32,705 nucleotides of DNA from Sedimenticola sp. (GTDB lineage Bacteria; Pseudomonadota; Gammaproteobacteria; Chromatiales; Chromatiaceae): assembly GCA_026984055.1 (NCBI GenBank), contig JALSSX010000281.1:1-32705 (forward strand), read 5' to 3'. Shown piece by piece: positions 20,946 to 27,870 of this stretch. Position numbers and translations under genes: made by a program. Numbering within the stretch: the stretch's first letter is position 1; each line of letters begins with the position of its first letter. The notes beneath the pieces were generated by a model that saw only the letters and a list, made by a program, of their open reading frames with translations, was not told where the DNA came from and searched no databases.

Positions 20946-21263
20946 CTACAGCAGCGCTCGGAAGAAGGGCGTCCATGCGAGTGCGACCAGCAATGCGGCG
21001 GTAAGACTCAGGTACATATGCTGGCGATGCGGATTTGCGGTCCCTGCCTGTAGCGCATCCACCGCGAATACCTTGCTCATCAGTGCATCCAGCAGTAAAA
21101 CGAAGAATAGCAATACGGCGAGAGCCGGGGCGATGTACGAGACGGTCGTCAGCCAATTGGTTTCGGCATTACTGTCCGCGATAAAGGCGAGTGGCGTAAT
21201 CGCCAGCGCCAGCAGATAGAGGCAGAAGCGGGCCGGGCCGAGAGATTTGATCGTGGATAGCAT
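20946..21263 (-). CDS. Small hypothetical membrane protein
   Basis: MLSTIKSLGPARFCLYLLALAITPLAFIADSNAETNWLTTVSYIAPALAVLLFFVLLLDALMSKVF...; three hydrophobic segments. Confidence 0.65.
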   Translation of the reverse strand: MLSTIKSLGPARFCLYLLALAITPLAFIADSNAETNWLTTVSYIAPALAVLLFFVLLLDALMSKVFAVDALQAGTANPHRQHMYLSLTAALLVALAWTPFFRALL

Positions 21264-21480
21264 GGCGGGATAACGAGGATAAGGAATTGCTGCTATTATC
21301 CCGGCGGTTGAAGCGGGAGGCAATGATTTAATGGCCACGGCCAGTCGAGCTTCGAATTTCAGCGTGCGGGCGAGCATTCCGATGTTTGCTTGTCTGTGGC
21401 TATTATATATTTCCCCGGAGTCCGTCTTTTCCTTCAGCGGCCGGCTACTTGTCAAGTCCAATTTGGAGACTTCATCCCCC

Positions 21481-22293
21481 ATGCGAATCGTATCCTTCAA
21501 TACCAACGGTATTCGTGCGCGTGAACATCAATTGGAACGCCTGCGCGATGAACTGAGCCCAGATGTGATTGGGATCCAGGAAACCAAGGTCCACGATGAC
21601 ATGTTCCCGCTGGATATGATGAAAAGGCTCGGATATCACGCTGAATATTTCGGCCAGAAGGGCCACTACGGCGTGGCTCTACTGTCGCTCCAGCCGCCGG
21701 AGCGGGTCATCAAGGGGCTGCCGGGGGAGGACGAGGCCGATCAGCGCCGCATGATCAGCGCAACCTACACCTTCTCTGGGCAACCGGTAAGTGTGATGAA
21801 CGGTTATTTTCCGCAGGGCGAAAGCCGTGATCATCCAGAAAAATTTCCGAACAAGCAGCGTTTTTATCAGAACCTGCTGGATACCTTGCGCGCCGATCAT
21901 GACCCCGGCGAGAACCTAGTCGTTCTCGGCGATATGAATGTGGCCCCCCTGGATCGGGATATCGGTATCGGGCCAGACAATGCGAAACGCTGGTTGCGCA
22001 GCGGCAAATGCAGCTTTCTCCCGGAAGAGCGGGAATGGTTGCAACGTCTGATGGACTGGGGACTGCAAGACACCTTTAGGGTTTGTCATCCGGATGCCGA
22101 CGATCGTTTCAGTTGGTTCGATTACCGCAGCAAGGGTTTCGATCGCGAGCCGAAACGCGGTTTGCGCATCGACTTGATCATGGCGACCGAGCCGCTGATC
22201 CGGAAACTGAACGGCGCGGGCATTTCGTATGAGATCAGGGGGATGGAAAAGCCTTCCGATCACGCGCCGATTTGGGCGGATTTCGATCTCTGA
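21481..22293 (+). CDS. xth: Exodeoxyribonuclease III
   Basis: [21 protein letters not shown]...[16 protein letters not shown]...[13 protein letters not shown]...[11 protein letters not shown]...[10 protein letters not shown]. Confidence 0.94.
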   Translation: MRIVSFNTNGIRAREHQLERLRDELSPDVIGIQETKVHDDMFPLDMMKRLGYHAEYFGQKGHYGVALLSLQPPERVIKGLPGEDEADQRRMISATYTFSGQPVSVMNGYFPQGESRDHPEKFPNKQRFYQNLLDTLRADHDPGENLVVLGDMNVAPLDRDIGIGPDNAKRWLRSGKCSFLPEEREWLQRLMDWGLQDTFRVCHPDADDRFSWFDYRSKGFDREPKRGLRIDLIMATEPLIRKLNGAGISYEIRGMEKPSDHAPIWADFDL

Positions 22294-22303
22294 GCGATAG
22301 CCG

Positions 22304-23626
22304 TCAAGCCGGCGCGGGATTCCCAGCCGGGCCGGAAACCGCCGGGTGGGCCTCGATGAAATTGCCACAGGAACTGATTCGCGAGAGTTCCACCTCGATG
22401 ATCTGGTTGGCCCGCTCCAGACCGAGTTCAGTGATGGCGACGCGTAGAAAATTGGGCGTATAACCGCTGACGGCGTAGCTTTTCCCTTCCGCCCTCAGTG
22501 AAGCGGCTTCGACCAAGACCGGCAACCGTTCGCCGATGTGGTGCCGCTGGATATTGCGTTTCATTCCTGCAGCCAGCGCGTGCAGCGCTTCGCTGCGTTC
22601 CCGTTTTAGCGTTCGTGGGAGTTGTTCTGGCAGCATCGCTGCTTTTGTGCCACCACGCGGGGAATAGCTGAAGATATGGATATGGCCGAAGCCGGTGGTC
22701 TTGATGAAATCCAGGGATTCCTGCCAGTCGGCTTCGCTTTCACCAGGGAAGCCAACGATGATGTCGGTAGTAATGTTGAGTCGTGGCACCGTCTGCCGGG
22801 CATGCTCGACGAGAGCGCTGAATTCGGCGGTTTTGCAGCGTCGCGCCATGCGTCGCAATGTGCGGTCGCAACCGCTTTGGAGTGGCAGATGCAGGTGCGG
22901 CATCAGGCGCGGGTTGTCGAACAATGTCCAGAAGTTCTCTGGTATGTCCCAGGGTTCCAGCGAGCCCAAGCGGATGCGTGGCATGCCGGTTTCAGCCAAT
23001 ACCCGGGCGATCAACCGGCCGATGTCGCTGTCCGTGTCGGCGCCGTAACCGCCAAGATGCACGCCTGTCATCACGATCTCGCGGACACCTTCGTCGTGAA
23101 GTTGGTTGATCTCCGAGATAATTTCACCCAATGGACGGCTGCGTTCCTCGCCGCGCGCGACGGTGACGATGCAGAATGTGCAACGATAGCGGCAGCCATC
23201 CTGAACCTTGACGAATGCGCGCTGCCGCCCCGCCGGCAACAGTGGTGCGTGGCTGTCGTCGATGTGCGTGGCCGGCATCGTGGGCACGGACAGGGATTCA
23301 CTCACCAGTTCCGCGAGGCGGTGCTTGTCTCGGTTTTCCACCAGCAGATCGACACCGAGATCCGCTGCGGCGGCGTCGGCGTTCAATGTGGCATAGCAGC
23401 CACTCAGCACCAGTTTCGCTTGTGGATTGCCACGTTGCGCGCGGCGCACCAGCTTGCGGGATTTACGCACTGCCTCTTCGGTAACCGCGCAGCTGTTGAT
23501 CACGATCAGATCCGCCTCTTCGACCTGATCGGTATCGTGATGACCCAGGGCGAGAAAATCGCGGCGCCAAGTCTCGGTTTCGGCCTCGTTCAGTCGGCAG
23601 CCCAGGGTTTTGAAGTGGATACGCAT
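22304..23626 (-). CDS. mtaB: tRNA (t6A37) methylthiotransferase MtaB-like radical SAM protein
   Basis: MRIHFKTLGCRLNEAETE, VINSCAVTEEAVRKSRK, VQDGCRYRCTFCIVTVARGEERS (CxxxCxxC), LPLQSGCDRTLRRMAR. Confidence 0.94.
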   Translation of the reverse strand: MRIHFKTLGCRLNEAETETWRRDFLALGHHDTDQVEEADLIVINSCAVTEEAVRKSRKLVRRAQRGNPQAKLVLSGCYATLNADAAAADLGVDLLVENRDKHRLAELVSESLSVPTMPATHIDDSHAPLLPAGRQRAFVKVQDGCRYRCTFCIVTVARGEERSRPLGEIISEINQLHDEGVREIVMTGVHLGGYGADTDSDIGRLIARVLAETGMPRIRLGSLEPWDIPENFWTLFDNPRLMPHLHLPLQSGCDRTLRRMARRCKTAEFSALVEHARQTVPRLNITTDIIVGFPGESEADWQESLDFIKTTGFGHIHIFSYSPRGGTKAAMLPEQLPRTLKRERSEALHALAAGMKRNIQRHHIGERLPVLVEAASLRAEGKSYAVSGYTPNFLRVAITELGLERANQIIEVELSRISSCGNFIEAHPAVSGPAGNPAPA

Positions 23627-24056
23627 GATATAGTCACGGGAAGATGTGGCGCGCTGAAGGGTAGCCCGGGTTGCGAGTCAGTGGAATACTATGCTGCCGG
23701 TGTAGTCACGGTCAGCCAAGCGTTGGAATTATCGCACGTTCCTTTCGCCCCGGGCCGTGTTGCTCGTCGTTTATTTGGAATGGCCAAAGGTCACGCCTCG
23801 CGCCTTGATTTGCGCTTTTTCAGGGGCAACAGAGTCCATTGCTTTCGTGTTAACAGTCCCTCGAAGCCTGCCGGGTTTAGGATGATTCTACTGCGGCGGT
23901 GGGAAATTGGTCCATTTTCCGATCTTTTTCGTTGCGTAGCCCCACTATGCACCTCAAAAGACCGAAAAATTGTCCTCGATTTCTCACTCGCCTTGTTACG
24001 AACCCTTAACAGGCTCCTAGGTTTGCCGCGGCGACGCAGCAAGGTGATGATACCAA

Positions 24057-25592
24057 ATGACTGATTTGAATGCGTTGTCTCACGATCCCGCTTTGTTGCT
24101 GCTGGTCATCGCCAGCCTCTTTTTGTTGCTGTTGGTGCTGCTGTTGATCGCCGTCGCCGATTTGCGTCGTCAGCAGGCGGTCATGGCTGAGCGCATGGCG
24201 AGAGATATGGCCGAGATGCTCGAAGCGCAGTTCACCGGCATGGAATTTCTACGCACCCAGCAGGCGGAATCCGAACGCCGCCAGAGCAACTTGATTGTCA
24301 CCTCGGCGGCAAATGCCCAGCGCGATCTCGACGGAGTGAAGGATAGCCTGATGTTTCAATTTGCTGAACTGTCTTCCGCGCAGCAGCGAGATATCTCGCG
24401 CGCCGCCCGCGATACCGGCGAGGCGCTCATTACCCTGCGCGAGCATCTGGGCGAACGCTTTTCCACGTTGGAGCAGGGGGTGAAAGCCGGACATGCGGAG
24501 ATGTCCGCGCAGCAAGTGTTGCGCGCAAATCAATTGGAAGCGGTTGTGCAGGGACTGTTCGCGGAGAACAAGACGGCGTTGGAAAAGCGTCATGCCGATG
24601 TACTCACGATTCAGCAGGAAGTGCTATCGCGGCAATTGGCCGCCGTCGCAGCGAGTATCGAAGCCAGCCTGGGGCGTCAGAATGAGACCATCGAGCGGCA
24701 CATCGATGGCTTGACGAAAACCACGGATGCCCGCTTGCGGGCCATCAGTGAGCAGGTGGAGCAACGGCTGGACAAGGGTTTCGAGAAGACGACCCGGGTG
24801 TTTTCCGAGGTATTGGAACACCTGAACCGAATCGATGAAGCGCAGAAGAAGATCACCGAGTTGTCGGCTAGCGTCGTCAGCCTACAGGAGGTATTGTCGG
24901 ACAAACGCTCGCGTGGGGCGTTCGGCGAGGTGCAACTCAGCGGTCTGGTCGCCAATCTGATGCCGGAAAAGGCCTTCAGCCTGCAACACACGTTGAGCAA
25001 CAAGATGCGTGTCGACTGTCTGCTGTTTCTTCCCGATCCTACCGGGAATGTTGCCATCGATGCCAAGTTTCCATTGGAGAGCTATCAGAGGATGCTCGAT
25101 GATCGTGCCTCGGATATCGATCGAGCTGCCGCGCGGCGTCAATTTCGCCTGGATATCCGCAAGCACATCGAGGCCATCTCCGGAAAATACATCATTCCGG
25201 GTGAAACCGCGGATGGCGCGGTGATGTTCATCCCTGCCGAGGCGGTATTCGCCGAGATTCACGCGCACTTTCCCGAGATCGTCAACGAGGCCCAACGACG
25301 CCGCGTGTGGCTGGCGTCGCCGACAACGATGATGGCGATCCTGACCACCGCGAGAGCGGTATTGAAGGACGAAGCCACGCGAGAGCAGGTGCATATCATC
25401 CAGGCGCATCTGAATGCCTTGTCTGGGGATTTCTCCCGCTTTAAGAAACGTATGGATACTCTCGCCAGGCACATCCGCCAAGCGAACAAGGATGTCGACG
25501 AGGTCAGCACCTCGGCGCGGAAAATCAGCGATCGATTCGAAAAAATCGAGTTGGTCGAGTTGGATGAGCGGCCTTCCTTGAGTGAAAAGTAA
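24057..25592 (+). CDS. rmuC: DNA recombination protein RmuC
   Basis: Long coiled coil, then SDKRSRGAFGEVQLSGLVANLMPEKAF...DCLLFLPDPTGNVAIDAKFPLESYQRML...LASPTTMMAILTTARAVLKDE. Confidence 0.96.
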   Translation: MTDLNALSHDPALLLLVIASLFLLLLVLLLIAVADLRRQQAVMAERMARDMAEMLEAQFTGMEFLRTQQAESERRQSNLIVTSAANAQRDLDGVKDSLMFQFAELSSAQQRDISRAARDTGEALITLREHLGERFSTLEQGVKAGHAEMSAQQVLRANQLEAVVQGLFAENKTALEKRHADVLTIQQEVLSRQLAAVAASIEASLGRQNETIERHIDGLTKTTDARLRAISEQVEQRLDKGFEKTTRVFSEVLEHLNRIDEAQKKITELSASVVSLQEVLSDKRSRGAFGEVQLSGLVANLMPEKAFSLQHTLSNKMRVDCLLFLPDPTGNVAIDAKFPLESYQRMLDDRASDIDRAAARRQFRLDIRKHIEAISGKYIIPGETADGAVMFIPAEAVFAEIHAHFPEIVNEAQRRRVWLASPTTMMAILTTARAVLKDEATREQVHIIQAHLNALSGDFSRFKKRMDTLARHIRQANKDVDEVSTSARKISDRFEKIELVELDERPSLSEK

Positions 25593-25610
25593 GGTGAGTG
25601 GGAGGCGACC

Positions 25611-26600
25611 ATCCTGACCCTGAGTCTTGCGGATGTCGATCTGCGGGTCGATGTCGACGGCTTGTCGCTAGCCGCCTTGGAGGCGCGCTACGCGTTTCTG
25701 CGGCCACGCGTCCATGCGGCGTCACCCAAGGAATCATGGCCCTGCATCCATGTGCGACCGTCGTTGCCGATAGAGCTACGGGATGCCCTGAAGGTGCTTC
25801 GATGCAATGACGAAATCCCGTGTGCGCGGGGAGGAGATAGGCGAGTTTATTTTCCTGATGGCTGTCACGTCTATGATGTCTCGAAAACCACGTCCGAAGT
25901 GATGCAGCCTCATTCTGAGGCGGGGGCGGCCGTGAACGCCGCCATCGTGCGCGCGTTCGCGCTGTGTGGAGGAATCATCGTGCATGGCCTGGCTTTCGAG
26001 CATGGCGACAAGGGCTATTTGGCGCTGGGAGACAGCGGTTCGGGGAAGTCCACCCTGGCGACCGCGATCCTACTTGCCGGTGGCCGGATCGTCAGTGACG
26101 ATCTGGTGCTGTTGGGAAGAGCGTCCGATGGCGGGGTTCGGGTATTACCCTTTCGTGCCGACATGGTGTTGCGCGATCCGAGCTATCGGCGATTTCGCGC
26201 GAGATTGGAACTGAACGGCATGGAGTTGGATGAGTTGCGCGTGAATGGCGAACGAAAGTGGAGAATCTCGCGAGATCGGCATCCGGAGTGTTTTGTCCGA
26301 GCGGTATCGGTTGCCGCTGTTTTGTGCCTTGCTTCTCCCGACGGGGAAGGCAATTGCGTGCTCAGCCTCATTACTCAGGCCGAGGGTTACGCGGCGATCG
26401 CACGGGACAACTATTTCTTCAACAGCCCTCATCCTTTGGAGCAACGCGCGATGAGCCAGACTCTCGGCGCTTTGCTGACCACGGTTCCGGTGCTGAAGGT
26501 CGCATCCTCCAGGCGATTGTTCTTGAGGCCGGTCGAGGAGGTCGATGGCTTGCTTCGGCGCATTGAAAAACATGCGTGTCAGCATCATTTACATCTGTGA
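25611..26600 (+). CDS. HPr kinase/HprK-related serine kinase-like protein (lasso/RiPP locus kinase candidate); start uncertain
   Basis: P-loop YLALGDSGSGKSTLATAILLAGGRIVSDDLVLL. Frame open from 25593. GGGAGG (25600-25605) precedes ATC 25611/CTG 25614; the tool start is TTG 25662. Confidence 0.82.
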   Translation: MLTLSLADVDLRVDVDGLSLAALEARYAFLRPRVHAASPKESWPCIHVRPSLPIELRDALKVLRCNDEIPCARGGDRRVYFPDGCHVYDVSKTTSEVMQPHSEAGAAVNAAIVRAFALCGGIIVHGLAFEHGDKGYLALGDSGSGKSTLATAILLAGGRIVSDDLVLLGRASDGGVRVLPFRADMVLRDPSYRRFRARLELNGMELDELRVNGERKWRISRDRHPECFVRAVSVAAVLCLASPDGEGNCVLSLITQAEGYAAIARDNYFFNSPHPLEQRAMSQTLGALLTTVPVLKVASSRRLFLRPVEEVDGLLRRIEKHACQHHLHL

Positions 26601-26698
26601 TCCGGTTCTCGTTGTGCAATTTAACTTTTATTTAACAGTGGGTTGCTTGCATCCTGTTTATGTTTTTCTTTAATGTGCCACATGGTTTGGCGTGTGGG

Positions 26699-26716
26699 TG
26701 TCAGTATATTTTACAG
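26699..26716. promoter_or_regulatory. Dyad element TGTCAGTATATTTTACAG upstream of the PEP-CTERM gene
   Basis: Same TGTCAnnATATTTTACAG word as at 14196-14213, again followed by CGGCCTG. Confidence 0.55.
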
Positions 26717-26831
26717 AGTGCCGGCCTGCCCCAGAGCATCAATGGTAAAAACTATTAAATTCAATTTCTTACTGGTGATGGCATGAAATATGTATATCAG
26801 TAATGACACTGTTTTTCTGGGCATTACCTCC

Positions 26832-27518
26832 ATGAATTTTTTAAAAATTATCGTTATCGGCGCCTTGCTTGGCGCCTCTTCGGTCCACGCCGCACTGATT
26901 GACAACGGGGCGCCGGATGCCCAAAGCGGCGTCACGATTGCGAATGCGAAGACCGGCGCGGACGATTTCGTGCTGTCACGCCTAGAGAACACCTTGCTGG
27001 GTGGAAGCTTCTGGACTTTGGAATCAGATCCGACGAGCTGGGATGGAACTCTGGAGATACGCTTTTATGACGATGCCGGCGGAAACCCGGGTAATGGTAC
27101 TCCTACTCCGGTGCAAACGGTGATGCTGCACTCGGCGGATATCAGCCGCACGCAGACTGCGGCGGGTATTTCCCTGGGACTGTTTACCGGTCTGGTCGAA
27201 TATCGGAATGTTTTCACCTTTACGACACCGGTGGACTTGATCGGCGGCCACTACTGGATGGCGTTGTATATGCAGGGTGACCTGAACAACAACAATCCGG
27301 AGATATTCTGGGAGACCACCGGTTCTCAACATTATTTTGCTGCTGCGCAGTCCAGCCGCGCGGTGCCCCCGTTGGCGTGGAACAATGTATACCACCCTTC
27401 GGGTCCCACCGATCTGGCTTTCACCTTGAGTTTCGATATTCCGGAGCCGGTGCCTGCTGTATTGATGTTGGCGGGTGTGGCGGCTATGATGGCTGGAAGA
27501 AGGAAAAAGGCTGCGTAA
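26832..27518 (+). CDS. PEP-CTERM sorting domain-containing protein
   Basis: Signal peptide MNFLKIIVIGALLGASSVHA; C-terminus FDIPEPVPAVLMLAGVAAMMAGRRKKAA (PEP, TM helix, basic tail). ATG 26832 preferred over 26790. Confidence 0.9.
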   Translation: MNFLKIIVIGALLGASSVHAALIDNGAPDAQSGVTIANAKTGADDFVLSRLENTLLGGSFWTLESDPTSWDGTLEIRFYDDAGGNPGNGTPTPVQTVMLHSADISRTQTAAGISLGLFTGLVEYRNVFTFTTPVDLIGGHYWMALYMQGDLNNNNPEIFWETTGSQHYFAAAQSSRAVPPLAWNNVYHPSGPTDLAFTLSFDIPEPVPAVLMLAGVAAMMAGRRKKAA

Positions 27519-27583
27519 CAGCGCCTTTACCAGACTATACCCGATCGACTTTACTATCGGGTGGGATGATTGTTGAGTTTGTA

Positions 27584-27748
27584 ATGATGAAGCAAGAGAT
27601 GCGCACTATCAGTGAGACGAGCCGCCAGGACGAGAAGCGCCTATATGAACCACCGAGCGTCGAACGTCAGCGTTTGGACGCAGTGGTCAAGGCGGGTGGT
27701 AATGGCTCCGTCGACAGCCCTTTTGGTACAAAGAATGAAATTCCCTGA
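27584..27748 (+). CDS. Putative lasso-type RiPP precursor peptide (54 aa)
   Basis: MMKQEMRTISETSRQDEKRLYEPPSVERQRLDAVVKA|GGNGSVDSPFGTKNEIP. YxxP leader motif, Gly at the expected core position, Asp at core position 7; close to kinase and cyclase genes. Confidence 0.72.
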   Translation: MMKQEMRTISETSRQDEKRLYEPPSVERQRLDAVVKAGGNGSVDSPFGTKNEIP

Positions 27749-27771
27749 TGGATCGTCTCGTTCGAAACGTG

Positions 27772-27803
27772 AAAAGGCTCCTCCTTGTTGAGGGGCCTTT
27801 TTT
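27772..27803. terminator. Rho-independent terminator between convergent precursor and cyclase genes
   Basis: AAAAGGCTCCTC-cttgtt-GAGGGGCCTTTTTT hairpin with U-tract (A-tract on the opposite strand, so possibly bidirectional). Confidence 0.8.
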
Positions 27804-27870
27804 CATGCGTCGGGAATACTCTATCTGGTAAGGTGCTTATCATGAGGGGAGGATGAACGAGGCGTGCGAT

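Noticed and set aside
22622-24064. 480-aa plus-strand ORF
   Set aside because: Antisense to mtaB; composition typical of a shadow frame in GC-rich DNA, and the opposite strand carries clear radical SAM motifs.
26603-26618. GG-N10-GC spacing (cGGttctcgttgtGCa) as a sigma-54 promoter
   Set aside because: Only the minimal dinucleotides match; the rest is poor and it lies over 200 bp upstream of the PEP-CTERM gene.
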